NCBI RefSeq assembly: GCF_036002945.1
Contig: NZ_CP108529.1
Location: 8,613,001 to 8,677,000, forward strand
From: Streptomyces sp. NBC_01224
GTDB lineage: Bacteria; Actinomycetota; Actinomycetes; Streptomycetales; Streptomycetaceae
Direction of reading: 5' to 3'
DNA length: 64,000 bases
Shown here: positions 45,515 to 54,580 of the stretch, in pieces
How positions within the stretch are numbered: position 1 is the stretch's first letter
Layout of the letters: each line of letters opens with the position of its first letter
Translations under genes and position numbers: made by a program
The notes under the pieces: generated by a model
Database searches by the model: none
What the model was told of the DNA's origin: nothing
Seen by the model: the letters and a program-made list of their open reading frames with translations, nothing else

Positions 45515-47500
45515 TCAGCCGACCTTTCCTGTGTACGGCTCCGGGGCATCGAGCAGCACGCGGCCGTCCAGCTCCAGCCGGGTGGCCGCCACCACATACG
45601 GCGCGCAGCCGTCGCCGCCGAGCAGCACCGCCGCCGCATCGGCCGAGACGGCGGTGGTGCGGATGCGTCGGGCGACGGGGGAGAGGAGCACGGTCTCCTC
45701 GCCGAAGGTGATGCCCTCGCCCTCCACGCACACGACCCGCTCGGCGGCGACCGGTCCGCCGCCCGGGGTGATCACGGTGAGGAAGAGACCGTTCGACGTC
45801 CGGGCGGTCGTCGAACGCAGCGTGTGCAGCGTGCGGGTGAGGCGCAGCTCCGGCGTACTCGACGTCGGATTGGCCTCGACCTCCGTGGCCTCGGAGACTA
45901 CGGAGCCGTCGAGCGGCGCGAACTGCCGCACCAGCGCCGAGGCCGCCCCGGACCGGATCAGCCGACTGCCGTCCGGCTGTGGCTCGGTCGGCCGGTCGGT
46001 CTGGAGCAGGAACGTCCATTCCCGCTCCGCGTCCGCCTCGGCGAGGTCCAGCAGTACGAGCCGCCCCGACGGGGTGAACACCAGCGTCCGGTCCAGCCGC
46101 CGCACCCCGAGAGCGGGGTCGTACATCGCCGCGATCTCCGCCGTGGCATGCGCCCAGCCGCAGTCGGGGGCGGCGAGCACATCTCGCTGCCGGGCCTGCC
46201 GCTCGTACGGGATGTCCTTGTAGACGTGGTAGCGGTCCTCGTCCGCGTACCCCTGTCCGTCCACCAGCAGCAGATTGTGGTGCGCGGCCTGCTTGCGGTT
46301 GCTGTAACCCTCGTCGACCGCGAGGAACGCACCCTGCGAGACCAGCACGAACGAGCCCGAATCGGGGTGGTGGTGACCCTGGTTGAGGGTTTCCCAGCCC
46401 CGGTCGGCCCGGTGCTTCGCCGAAGTCTCCCACGCCTTGTGGCCACCTCCGGGGCTTGCCTTGAACGAGACGAGCGTGGCGTCGTCGTCCCAGCCGGTAC
46501 GGGCCGCGAGCAGACCGAGGTCCGGGAAGAAGGCCCTGGTCTCGGTGGGGCGGGTGCCGGCCACGGACGGGTCGTACCAGAGGTATTCGAGGTAGGCCTC
46601 CGGCAAAATCCCGGGCCGAACCCCGCTCTCCGCTGCTTCCTGCCACAGCAGTTCACCCGAGGCGAGATCGCCCATCCACTGTGCCTCCGGGATGCCGTAC
46701 TGCGCGGCGAGACGGTAGTACAGAGCGGCGCTGTGCCCGCTGCGCCGGTCGTGGCAGTCGCCGTGGTCCACATTGAACGCGAAGCCGGGGGCGGTCTGGT
46801 GCAGCCGGTAGCGGAAGGTACGGGAGAGGAAACCGCCCCGCCCCCACCAGTCGATGCCCTCCGCCTCCTGGAGAAGATCCAGATGGATGGCGAGAAAGGG
46901 CACGCCGTAGCGCCAGTACACGACACCCTCGGCGTGCGAGCCGTCCTCGGGCATCAGATCGAGGACCGTGCCGAGGTTGTCCTTGGCACGCTCGGTCCAT
47001 TCCTCCTTGCCCAGCACATATCCGGCCGTCGCCAGACCCGCATAACAGATCCAGTTGTGGTTCTGCCAGTACGACGACGACCACCAGCCGCCCTCGCTCG
47101 CCACCGCGAATTCGTACATCCGCCGCCCCTGGAGCAGCAGCTTGTACCGCAGTAGTGCCCGCACCCCGTCCGGCAGATCGTCGCCGATCCACCGGTACGC
47201 GAGCGACAGATGGTGCAGCAGCCAGCCTGCGTCCAGATCGTGGTCCGGCATATGGGCCTTGCCCCAGTGCGGCAGCCGCACCGCGGCCTCGATCCAGCGG
47301 CGGCTCTCCGCCAGATGGGCGGGGTCGCCGCCGACCCGGTAGGCCAGCGCAGGGTTGGAGGCGGCCGGGCCCAGCCAGGTGATGCTGGCCAGAGGGTGCG
47401 TACGGGGCGGGGTCAGCCCGCGGTGGCGGGCGGCCTCTTCGTACAACCGCACCTCCTGCGCGGGGCGCGGACCGGGCGGCGGGGTCGCCGAGAGCAACAA
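45515..47500 (-). CDS. Heparinase II/III-family lyase A
   Basis: 661 residues. N-terminal alpha/alpha toroid with WSSSYWQNHNWICYAGLATA and MPEDGSHAEGVVYWRYGVPF (the catalytic Tyr is expected here), then the metal/His-rich loop NQGHHHPDSGSFVLVSQGAF at about 385-405, characteristic of PL12/15/17/21/33-type enzymes. C-terminal beta-sandwich. No signal peptide, so it likely cleaves oligosaccharides after import to unsaturated uronate ends. Separated by 3 bases from lyase B upstream and overlapping the DUF624 start region downstream, so tightly cotranscribed. The substrate family cannot be chosen by eye. Confidence 0.9.
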   Translation of the reverse strand: MLLSATPPPGPRPAQEVRLYEEAARHRGLTPPRTHPLASITWLGPAASNPALAYRVGGDPAHLAESRRWIEAAVRLPHWGKAHMPDHDLDAGWLLHHLSLAYRWIGDDLPDGVRALLRYKLLLQGRRMYEFAVASEGGWWSSSYWQNHNWICYAGLATAGYVLGKEEWTERAKDNLGTVLDLMPEDGSHAEGVVYWRYGVPFLAIHLDLLQEAEGIDWWGRGGFLSRTFRYRLHQTAPGFAFNVDHGDCHDRRSGHSAALYYRLAAQYGIPEAQWMGDLASGELLWQEAAESGVRPGILPEAYLEYLWYDPSVAGTRPTETRAFFPDLGLLAARTGWDDDATLVSFKASPGGGHKAWETSAKHRADRGWETLNQGHHHPDSGSFVLVSQGAFLAVDEGYSNRKQAAHHNLLLVDGQGYADEDRYHVYKDIPYERQARQRDVLAAPDCGWAHATAEIAAMYDPALGVRRLDRTLVFTPSGRLVLLDLAEADAEREWTFLLQTDRPTEPQPDGSRLIRSGAASALVRQFAPLDGSVVSEATEVEANPTSSTPELRLTRTLHTLRSTTARTSNGLFLTVITPGGGPVAAERVVCVEGEGITFGEETVLLSPVARRIRTTAVSADAAAVLLGGDGCAPYVVAATRLELDGRVLLDAPEPYTGKVG

Positions 47501-47503
47501 GGG

Positions 47504-49294
47504 TCAGTCCTCCGTCCGGAACCGTGCGGTGCTGCCGTCTGCCAGCGCGACCGTCAGCAGTCCGTCACCGTCCAGCTGTACGTCGGTGACGGCAGGGCCC
47601 GCCGACGCCGCCTGATACACCGAGGCGAATATGATCCGGTCCGACTTCGCGATGAAGTCGACCCGGGTACGCATGCGCTGCGGATCGTCGGCCGGGCCGG
47701 GGCCGGGCCGGGTGAGCGGACGCACGGCCGCGCCGAGGGTGTGGGTGTGCCAGCCGTGCAGGGTCTCGTCGCCGTACCAGGTGGTGCGCACCGGACCCGC
47801 GGCCTGGAGCTGGATGTCCAGCGCGACACCGGGACGCAGCTGTGCGGTGAGCTGTCGTTCGTCCTCGGCGGCCACGGTCAGCAGGTCGACCAGATAGCTG
47901 TCGCCGAGCGCGACCTGCCGCACCGCGCGCACACCTTCGTACGCAGTCGTCACCTCGGCAGTGACGCAGGAGCCGTCCCAGCCGAGCAACCTCCCGGTGC
48001 ACTCGGCCTGTTCCGCGCCGTCCACCCGAAAAGTGGGGTGCGCCTCGGTCGATGCGTACAGATCACGGAACTCGGCATGGGCGTAAGGCACTTGACCTGG
48101 GTCGGGCTGCCACGGGGTGGTGTTCCCGTACAGATACAGCGACAGTTTGTCGCGGTGCCCGTGCGAGCCGCCGTGCGGACCGAAGTCCAGCAGTGCGTGG
48201 ACGCCCGCGTGGTGCAGCACCGCGTATCCGGCGGTGGGGAACACCGTGACCGGCGTCGGCGCCGGACGCTCCGGCAGCGGGGGTCCCGCGAACCATCCGC
48301 CCAGCTCGCGGTCGAGCCCGTCGTCATGTGCGCCGAGTTCGGCGCGGGCCCGCCCTGCCACCGCATCGAGAGCGGGGGAAGGAACCAACTGCTGTGCCAG
48401 TGCCACAAGTTCGAGCCACTCCAGCGCGAGCGGACCGCGCAGATACGGGCCGTCGTGCAGTGCGGGCAGAATGCCGCCCGGAGTGGCGATCGTCGCCAGT
48501 ACGTCCGTCATCGCGGCCAGTACATTCACCACATCGGACGGAACGGCCGCAGGGTCGGTGCAGCGCAGCGCCAGCAGTGCGGCCCGCAGCACGAACCCGT
48601 GGTAGTAGGTGCTGCCCTCCCACTCCCAGCCGTCATCGGCGACCGCGACCCGCAGATGCGCATACAGCCCGTGCTCGCCCTCCAGCCACTGCTCGGCGCC
48701 GTCCCACTCCTGGCCACGGGCCGCAGCGGCACCCCGACTCGCCGCCACACCGGCCGCGTTGAGCCACGCGGTGTAATTGGAGGCGAGGTGGCCCTGACCG
48801 GTCAGCACGTTCCGGGCGTCCAGCGCGGCCCGCTCCAGGTCGTCGAGGAGCGGCAGCACCGCCGCCAGATGTTCCGTGGATTCCTCGGCGAGCGTGATCA
48901 CGGTGTGCCCGATGTTGACAGCCCAGATGGCGTCGGTCAGCGCCTGATGGAAGAGCCGGCCGCGCAGCATCCAGGTCTGTGCCTCGCCGTGCCGTTCGGT
49001 GGCGAGCTCGGCGTACAGACCGGCGTACTCGACGAGCCGCTCCACCGCCTGAGCACGCTCGCCCCGGTGGGCGAGCACCCGCAGGTGCCGCGCCCACGCC
49101 TGGTGCGACAGCACCAGCCAGGCGCCGCGCACCGCCTCGTCGTCCACCCGGCAGCCGTACGCACACGGCGCACCGCCCGCCGGGAAGACCCCGGCGAGCA
49201 GGTCACCGTGGTCGAGTTCCACACCGTGCGCCGGGCAGACGTACGCGTGCCACCAGCCGCCGCGCTCCCGGGCGATGCGCCTCAACGCGGCCAC
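47504..49294 (-). CDS. Heparinase II/III-family lyase B
   Basis: 596 residues from GTG 49294, whose start lies 13 bases inside the SDR gene. Toroid part includes WEWEGSTYYHGFVLRAALLA (Tyr-Tyr-His as in the catalytic pocket); the central loop GPHGGSHGHRDKLSLYLYGN replaces HHHPDSGSF of lyase A. Opening motif YVCPAHGVELDHGDLLAGVF with CAYGCR is typical of the ~600-residue Streptomyces/Paenibacillus lyases. No signal peptide. Different in length and motif from lyase A, so the two probably split different linkages of the same imported oligosaccharide. Confidence 0.9.
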   Translation of the reverse strand: MAALRRIARERGGWWHAYVCPAHGVELDHGDLLAGVFPAGGAPCAYGCRVDDEAVRGAWLVLSHQAWARHLRVLAHRGERAQAVERLVEYAGLYAELATERHGEAQTWMLRGRLFHQALTDAIWAVNIGHTVITLAEESTEHLAAVLPLLDDLERAALDARNVLTGQGHLASNYTAWLNAAGVAASRGAAAARGQEWDGAEQWLEGEHGLYAHLRVAVADDGWEWEGSTYYHGFVLRAALLALRCTDPAAVPSDVVNVLAAMTDVLATIATPGGILPALHDGPYLRGPLALEWLELVALAQQLVPSPALDAVAGRARAELGAHDDGLDRELGGWFAGPPLPERPAPTPVTVFPTAGYAVLHHAGVHALLDFGPHGGSHGHRDKLSLYLYGNTTPWQPDPGQVPYAHAEFRDLYASTEAHPTFRVDGAEQAECTGRLLGWDGSCVTAEVTTAYEGVRAVRQVALGDSYLVDLLTVAAEDERQLTAQLRPGVALDIQLQAAGPVRTTWYGDETLHGWHTHTLGAAVRPLTRPGPGPADDPQRMRTRVDFIAKSDRIIFASVYQAASAGPAVTDVQLDGDGLLTVALADGSTARFRTED

Positions 49295-50046
49295 ACGCCA
49301 CCGTCGATGTCCACCGTGGTGGCGGTGAGGAAGCCGGACGACGGCGACGCCAGATGCACGACCGCGGCGGCGACGTCCTCCGGGGTGCCGGCCCGGCCGA
49401 CCGGGATGCCCGCCTCCATGGCCTGCTGCGCCTCGGGCGCGGTGAACGTGTCGTGGAAGGCGGTGCCCTTGATGAAGCCGGGCGCCACGGTGTTGACCGT
49501 GATGCCTGTGCCGCCGAGTTCCTTGGCCAGGCCCTTGGTGAAGCCGCGGACACCGGCCTTGGCCGCCGCGTAGGCGACCGAGCCGGGGCCGCCGCCGTTG
49601 TGCGCGGCCAGCGAGGACATGGTGATGATGCGACCGGCCGACGACTTCGTCAGCTGCGGCAGCGCGGCCCGCACGGTGCGGAAAGTCGACGTCAGATTGG
49701 TGGAGATGACCTGTTCGAAGTGGTCGTCGGACATCTCGGCGATCGTGGCCCGGCCGATCAGGTGGCCCGCGTTGCAGACCAGGACGTCCAGGCCGCCGAG
49801 GAAGCCGGCCGCCTCCTCGACGAGCCGGTCCACATCGCCCGTCACGGTGACATCGGCCTTGAACGCTTTCGCCCTGCGGCCCAGCGCCTCGATCGCGGAG
49901 ACCGTCTTCGCGGCCTCGTCGCCGGAGGAGTGGTAGTGGACGGCGACATCGGCGCCGGCCTCGGCAAGAGCGACAGCGATGGCGCGGCCGATTCCGTGGC
50001 CCGCCCCTGTCACCAGTGCGCGGGAGCCGTTGAGATCAGCAGACAT
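49282..50046 (-). CDS. Short-chain dehydrogenase (uronate/ketose reductase candidate)
   Basis: 254 residues from ATG 50046. Classical SDR: VTGAGHGIGRAIAVALAEAG (NAD(P)-binding), NAGHL, active Ser in IITMSSLAAHNGG, Tyr-x3-Lys in SVAYAAAKAGVRG, and the C-terminal IDGGVWPR. FabG/KduD-like. Following two intracellular lyases, the logical substrate is 4-deoxy-5-hexoseulose uronate or its isomer, which KduD/DehR-type SDRs reduce. This is inference from context. The NADP preference is not certain. Overlaps lyase B. Confidence 0.9.
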   Translation of the reverse strand: MSADLNGSRALVTGAGHGIGRAIAVALAEAGADVAVHYHSSGDEAAKTVSAIEALGRRAKAFKADVTVTGDVDRLVEEAAGFLGGLDVLVCNAGHLIGRATIAEMSDDHFEQVISTNLTSTFRTVRAALPQLTKSSAGRIITMSSLAAHNGGGPGSVAYAAAKAGVRGFTKGLAKELGGTGITVNTVAPGFIKGTAFHDTFTAPEAQQAMEAGIPVGRAGTPEDVAAAVVHLASPSSGFLTATTVDIDGGVWPR

Positions 50047-50091
50047 GAAGTGAAAACCTTTCGATGACCGGCCGCTGGGGGCCGGAACCGG

Positions 50092-51015
50092 TCACTTGAG
50101 ACCGGCAGTTGCGAATCCCTGCACGAAATAGCGCTGGCCGATGAGGAAGAGAACGACCATGGGAAGGGTGGCCAGCGTGGTGCCGGCCATCAGGAAGTGC
50201 CACTGGGGGCCGTTCTCCGTCTTGAAGACGGAGAGTCCGACCTGGATCACCCGCAGGCTGTCCGTGCGGGTCACCAGCAGTGGCCAGAGGAAGTTGTTCC
50301 ACGACGACTCGAAGGTCAGCAGCGCCACCGTGGTGAGCGCGGGCTTGACCTGCGGCGTCATGATCCGGGCGTAGATCCTGAACTCGCCCAGACCGTCGAG
50401 CCTGGCCGCCTCCTCCAGCTCCACCGGGAGATCGAGATAGAACTGGCGGAAGAGGAAGACGGCGAACGGGGTGACGGCGCCGGGAATGATGAGCGCCCAC
50501 CAGGAGTCCAGCCAGCCGCTGCCGCCCTGGCCGAAGAGGTCGTTCCCGCCGGCCAGCGGCATGAAGCGGACGATCAGGAACTCGGGCAGCACCTTGGTGT
50601 ACGTCGGGATCATCAGCGCGGCGACGAAGGCGTAGAAGATGAACTCGCTGCCCCGGAACCTGATCCTTGCCAGCGCATACCCGGCCATCGACGCCACCAC
50701 CACATTGATGAGGGTGTGGCTGAACGCGATGATGAAGCTGTTGCGTGCGTACGTCGCGAACGGCGCCGCCTTCAGTGCGTCGACATAGTTTCCGAAATCC
50801 CAGTGTTCCGGCAGCAGTCCGGCGTCCTGCGAGGCGATCTCGACCGGCGTCTTGAGTGAGGTGAGCACCATCCAGACGAACGGCACCACCATCAGCAGCG
50901 AGACGACGGTGAGCGTCAGATAGAGCGCGATCCGGCCGACGGAGAGCGGCTTGCCCTTCGTCCGGGGCCGGGCCTTCTCCAGTGCCCCGGGCCTGTGCAG
51001 CTCAGTTGTGGCCAC
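50092..51015 (-). CDS. Sugar ABC transporter permease (MalG-type)
   Basis: 307 residues; the start overlaps the other permease by 14 bases. Six membrane segments, opening with RIALYLTLTVVSLLMVVPFV. The MsiK/ATPase-contact EAA motif is EEAARLDGLGEFRIYARIMT near 210. C-terminal LFLIGQRYFVQGFATAGLK is typical of CUT1 MalG-like permeases. Imports the oligosaccharide released by the lyases together with the partner permease and the binding protein. Confidence 0.93.
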   Translation of the reverse strand: MATTELHRPGALEKARPRTKGKPLSVGRIALYLTLTVVSLLMVVPFVWMVLTSLKTPVEIASQDAGLLPEHWDFGNYVDALKAAPFATYARNSFIIAFSHTLINVVVASMAGYALARIRFRGSEFIFYAFVAALMIPTYTKVLPEFLIVRFMPLAGGNDLFGQGGSGWLDSWWALIIPGAVTPFAVFLFRQFYLDLPVELEEAARLDGLGEFRIYARIMTPQVKPALTTVALLTFESSWNNFLWPLLVTRTDSLRVIQVGLSVFKTENGPQWHFLMAGTTLATLPMVVLFLIGQRYFVQGFATAGLK

Positions 51016-51970
51016 GGGTGCCTCCCATGATCCGCCGGTTGACCAGGGTGAAGCCCATCAGTAGGACGAACAGCACCAGTGACTGCGCACAGGCGTAGCC
51101 GATGCGGAACTCCCGGAAGGCGGACTTGTAGATCTCGAACGTCATCATCGTGGTGCTGTTGGCCGGGCCGCCGTCGGTCAGGATGTAGATCTGGTCGAAC
51201 GACTGGAACGCGCTGATCATCGACGTGATGAGCACGAAGAACGTCGCGGGCTTCAGCAGCGGCAGGGTGATCGAGAAGAACTGCCGCACCTTGGAAGCGC
51301 CGTCCACCGAAGCCGCCTCGTACAGCTCTTTCGGCAGGGACTGAAGCGCGGCCAGGTAGATGAGCATCTTCATGCCGATGCCCTGCCAGATGCCGACCAG
51401 GATCACCGAAGGCATCGCCCACGATGTTGACGACAGCCAGGCCGGGCCTTGGATCCCGAGGAACGACAGAAGTGTGTTCAGCAGCCCGTTGCCCGGGTTG
51501 TAGATCCACAGCCAGACCAGGGCGATCGCGACGGTCGCCGTCACCTGGGGAATGAAGACCGCGGTACGGAAGATGCCCCGCGCCCTCAGCCCGGTGTGCA
51601 GCGCCAGGGCCACGAGCAGCCCCAGCAGCATGCCGAACGGCACGGTGAAGAAGGTGTAGACGACGGTGTTGACGATGGACTTGCGGAACACCGCGTCGTC
51701 CAGCATGTCCCGGAAGTTGTCCAGGCCCACGAACTGCGGCGCCGTCAGCACGTCGTACTTCGTGAAGGCCAGAACCACCGACGCGACGACCGGCAGGCCG
51801 ATCCAGAGCGAGGCGTGCAGCAGCGCGGGCGCCACCATCAGCATGCCGGCGCGTTGCCTGCGGCGCCCCGGACCGGTGGGTGCCCGGCCGGTACGTTTCT
51901 TCGCGACCGTGTGCTCGGTCGGGGAAGGCGGCCGCGCGGGCCTCGCCTTCACTACGGATGTCGCTCCCAC
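51002..51970 (-). CDS. Sugar ABC transporter permease (MalF/UgpA-type)
   Basis: 322 residues. Basic N-terminus then LMVAPALLHASLWIGLPVVA (first helix), five more segments, EAA motif YEAASVDGASKVRQFFSITL near 215, and FQSFDQIYILTDGGPANSTT, which is characteristic of CUT1 MalF-like subunits. Starts 12 bases after the binding-protein gene. No ATPase gene is in the operon; Streptomyces commonly uses the shared ATPase MsiK. Confidence 0.93.
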   Translation of the reverse strand: MGATSVVKARPARPPSPTEHTVAKKRTGRAPTGPGRRRQRAGMLMVAPALLHASLWIGLPVVASVVLAFTKYDVLTAPQFVGLDNFRDMLDDAVFRKSIVNTVVYTFFTVPFGMLLGLLVALALHTGLRARGIFRTAVFIPQVTATVAIALVWLWIYNPGNGLLNTLLSFLGIQGPAWLSSTSWAMPSVILVGIWQGIGMKMLIYLAALQSLPKELYEAASVDGASKVRQFFSITLPLLKPATFFVLITSMISAFQSFDQIYILTDGGPANSTTMMTFEIYKSAFREFRIGYACAQSLVLFVLLMGFTLVNRRIMGGTRGHN

Positions 51971-51982
51971 AGTGACGGGTCC

Positions 51983-53251
51983 TTACATTCGGCCGATGGC
52001 GGCCTCGGCGAGCCGGCCGAGTTCCGCGATGGCGTCCTTCGCTGACTGGCCGCCCACGATGGCGGGCTCCAGCGTGGGCTTGATCTTTTCGCGGATCTCC
52101 ATCCAGGCAGCGGTGCCACCCTCCGAGCACGCGTCGCCCATGCTCTGCAGGGAGAGATCGACGAACTTGTTCTCCTTCACATAGCTGGAGTCGCTGAGAT
52201 CCTTCAGCCCGGGAACCGAACCTCGCTGCTTGGCCGCACCGAGGATCGACTCGGGCGTCGCGAGGTACTCGACGAGGGCACGGGCCGCCGCCGGGTGCTT
52301 GGAACTGGCTGACTGGGTGACAAGGGTGCCGCCCTGGAGCATCGCGGGCTTGCGGTTGGCGAGGATGAACGCCCCGAGCTTGTCGTCCTTGATCAGGTCC
52401 GGCGTCTGTTCGCCGACCTGCCTCCACAGTGCACTGGACGTCATCATCATCGACGCCTTGCCGGTCTGTACGTTGGTCGGGGCCCCGAGGTCCGTCTTCT
52501 TGGCGTAGACGGCAGAGCCGTCCTTGATCAGATCCTTGAAGAACTGCAGCGCCTCGACCCCGCGGGCGTCGGTGAACAGCACCTTCTTGCCGTCCGCGCT
52601 GAACAGCTGGCCGCCGTTGGCGAAGAGGAAGGTCTCCCAGCACTGGCGCAGATGGATGGAGAACGGGTCGAACCCGATCCGGCCGTCCTTCGTGAGCTGC
52701 TTGGCCACGGCGCGCAGTTCGGCCCAGTTCGCCGGGGTCTTCTTGATACCTGCCTCGGCGAAGTGGTCCTTGCGGTAGACGACGATGCGGGTGTCGAGGA
52801 CGACGGGCAGTGCGTACAACTTGCCGTCGTACCGGGACGGTTCGAGGACCCGCTTCTCGTAGTCGTGCGCGGCGGCGAACTTCTCGGGCAGCTCCGCGAT
52901 CGCCTTCTTCGCGGCGAACGGCGGGATCCAGCCCACGCCCATCATCAGCACGTCGGGCAGCAGTCCGCCCGCGAGCCCCGTGGTGATCTTCTCGTTGAGC
53001 TGATCGTACGTGGTGTAGTCCACGTTCACCTTGACGTCCGGGTACTTCTTCCGGAACCCGCCCAGGATCTCCTTCTCCAACAGCGTCTTGCCGTCGGCAC
53101 CTTCGTAGATCGGGGTGAGCAGCGTGATCTCGCCTTCGGCTGGGCCGTTGGCGGAGCCGGCCGTCGAAGTGCCGGTGCCGCACGCACTGAGGGCGGCGGC
53201 AGCGGTGCCGGCGCCGATGGCAGCAAGCAGCGACCGTCTTTTGAGTTCCAT
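51983..53251 (-). CDS. Sugar-binding lipoprotein of the ABC transporter
   Basis: 422 residues from ATG 53251 (AAAAGGGGTGTCCC upstream; the frame is open 29 codons further). Lipoprotein signal ELKRRSLLAAIGAGTAAAAL with lipobox LSAC. CUT1 family-1 solute-binding fold: ITLLTPIYEGADGKTLLEKE, YPDVKVNVDYTTYDQLNEKI, GLLPDVLMMGVGWIPPFAAK, and KHPAAARALVEYLATPES near the C-terminus. First gene of the 11-gene operon, hence the operator sites upstream. Ligand unknown; probably a uronic-acid oligosaccharide. Confidence 0.93.
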   Translation of the reverse strand: MELKRRSLLAAIGAGTAAAALSACGTGTSTAGSANGPAEGEITLLTPIYEGADGKTLLEKEILGGFRKKYPDVKVNVDYTTYDQLNEKITTGLAGGLLPDVLMMGVGWIPPFAAKKAIAELPEKFAAAHDYEKRVLEPSRYDGKLYALPVVLDTRIVVYRKDHFAEAGIKKTPANWAELRAVAKQLTKDGRIGFDPFSIHLRQCWETFLFANGGQLFSADGKKVLFTDARGVEALQFFKDLIKDGSAVYAKKTDLGAPTNVQTGKASMMMTSSALWRQVGEQTPDLIKDDKLGAFILANRKPAMLQGGTLVTQSASSKHPAAARALVEYLATPESILGAAKQRGSVPGLKDLSDSSYVKENKFVDLSLQSMGDACSEGGTAAWMEIREKIKPTLEPAIVGGQSAKDAIAELGRLAEAAIGRM

Positions 53252-53278
53252 GGGACACCCCTTTTGAGGTGGAGATTG

Positions 53279-53290
53279 TGGATCGATCCA
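53279..53290. promoter_or_regulatory. Perfect ATCGAT-centred palindrome near the operon start
   Basis: TGGATCGATCCA, 28 bases upstream of the binding-protein ATG; shares only the ATCGAT core with the two stronger sites. Confidence 0.4.
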
Positions 53291-53322
53291 GCGATGGCAA
53301 CCCAGCCATGGCTGAGAAGCGC

Positions 53323-53340
53323 TGGTAAATCGATGCACTG
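53323..53340. promoter_or_regulatory. LacI-type operator, operon side
   Basis: TGGTAAATCGATGCACTG: GT-n2-ATCGAT-n2-AC symmetric core, sharing GTAAATCGATrCACTG with the site at 53427. 72 bases upstream of the ABC/lyase operon start. Confidence 0.7.
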
Positions 53341-53426
53341 ATGCTAGGAACGCCCCGAGAGGGACGTCAACAGCTGATGCACATGAATTTTCAGGGATGT
53401 TAACGGTGTACCGGTGAACCGAGTCC

Positions 53427-53444
53427 AGTAAATCGATACACTGT
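53427..53444. promoter_or_regulatory. LacI-type operator, regulator side
   Basis: CAGTAAATCGATACACTG is an 18-base palindrome CAGT-n2-ATCGAT-n2-ACTG, 33 bases before the LacI-family ATG. It suggests repression of both divergent transcripts and autoregulation. Confidence 0.75.
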
Positions 53445-53476
53445 TAAGGTCAGATGCGTTCCGAACCGGAGGTGGC

Positions 53477-54580
53477 ATGAGCGGGGTAACGATCCATCAG
53501 GTCGCGGAGGCCGCAGGGGTCTCCGCGAGCACGGTCTCCAACGTCCTCAACGGGCGTACGGACCGTATGCAGGCGGCCACGCTGGCCCGCGTGGAGCAGG
53601 TGATCGAGCAGCTCAGCTACCGGCCCAACCGCGCGGCCCGGATGCTGCGAACGGGCCGCATCAAGGTCATCGGTCTCATTGTGCCGTCCGTCGCCAACCC
53701 GTTCTGGGGGGCGCTCGCCCGTGAGCTGGAGGCCATCGCGCTCGCCGAGGGCTACCACGTACTGCTCTGCAACAGCGAGCGCGATCCCGCCCGCGAGCTC
53801 AAGTACGGCGAGGAGCTGCTCGCCGACGGGGTCAGCGGAGTGGTGCTCTGCTCCTCGCTTCCCTCACTCGACCATGTGACACCGCTGCTCAGCCGCGGAC
53901 TGAAGATGGTCGCCTTCGACCGCACCGCACAGGCGGGCGACCCGCCGTCGCTGGCCTCCATCAGCGTCGACAACGCGATGGGTGCCGAGCTCGCCACCCG
54001 TCATCTGATCGAACTCGGCCACCGCCGACTGGCGTTCGTCTCCGGCTCGGTCAACAGCGTCAACCGCCGTGAGCGGCTGCGCGGCTTCCGGGCCGCCCTG
54101 GAGTCGGCCGGTCTCGACCCGGCCGACGCGATCGTCTGGCCCGGTGCCGACACCGCCGAGTTCGGTGACAAGGACGCCGCCGAACTGGGACGGAGCGCGG
54201 CCAGGGAACTCCTCGGCGGGCCGCGCCCGCCCACCGCGTTCGTCGCCATCAACGACATGTGCGCGATCGGGATCTGCCGGGGCGCCAAGGACGCCGGGCG
54301 CAGTGCGGGGCAGGACGTCTCCGTGGTCGGCTTCGACGACATCCTCCTCGCCGACCTCTTCGAGCCCCCGCTCACGACGGTCCGCCAGCCACTGCCGGAG
54401 ATGGCCGCGGAGACTTTCCAGCAGCTGCGGGCGCGGATCGACTCGGCGCCCGCGGCGGGACGGTCGCTGCTCATCCGGCCGAGACTGGTCGTACGGGAGT
54501 CGACGGCTCCGGCCGGCGTGGCCGCCGCGATCCCCGGACCGAGTGGACCCGGGCGGCGGGTGGCGGACCGGACGGCATAG
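53477..54580 (+). CDS. LacI-family transcriptional regulator
   Basis: 367 residues from ATG 53477 (CGGAGGTGGC). N-terminal LacI HTH: TIHQVAEAAGVSASTVSNVL NG, then the hinge AARMLRTGRIKVIGLIVPSV. Periplasmic-binding-protein-like effector domain with GVSGVVLCSSLPSLDHVTPL, DRTAQAGDPPSLASISVDNA, ATRHLIELGHRRLAFVSGSV, and DVSVVGFDDILLADLFEPPL. Divergent from the polysaccharide operon, with matching palindromes between them. The effector is probably a degradation product of the target polymer. Confidence 0.95.
   Translation: MSGVTIHQVAEAAGVSASTVSNVLNGRTDRMQAATLARVEQVIEQLSYRPNRAARMLRTGRIKVIGLIVPSVANPFWGALARELEAIALAEGYHVLLCNSERDPARELKYGEELLADGVSGVVLCSSLPSLDHVTPLLSRGLKMVAFDRTAQAGDPPSLASISVDNAMGAELATRHLIELGHRRLAFVSGSVNSVNRRERLRGFRAALESAGLDPADAIVWPGADTAEFGDKDAAELGRSAARELLGGPRPPTAFVAINDMCAIGICRGAKDAGRSAGQDVSVVGFDDILLADLFEPPLTTVRQPLPEMAAETFQQLRARIDSAPAAGRSLLIRPRLVVRESTAPAGVAAAIPGPSGPGRRVADRTA

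Noticed and set aside
47210..49573. 787-codon plus-strand frame opposite lyase B and SDR
   Set aside because: Shadow; composition Arg/Gly/Val-rich without domains.
50916..53309. 797-codon minus frame through binding protein and permease genes
   Set aside because: It is a frame-shifted reading of the real genes; no domain match.
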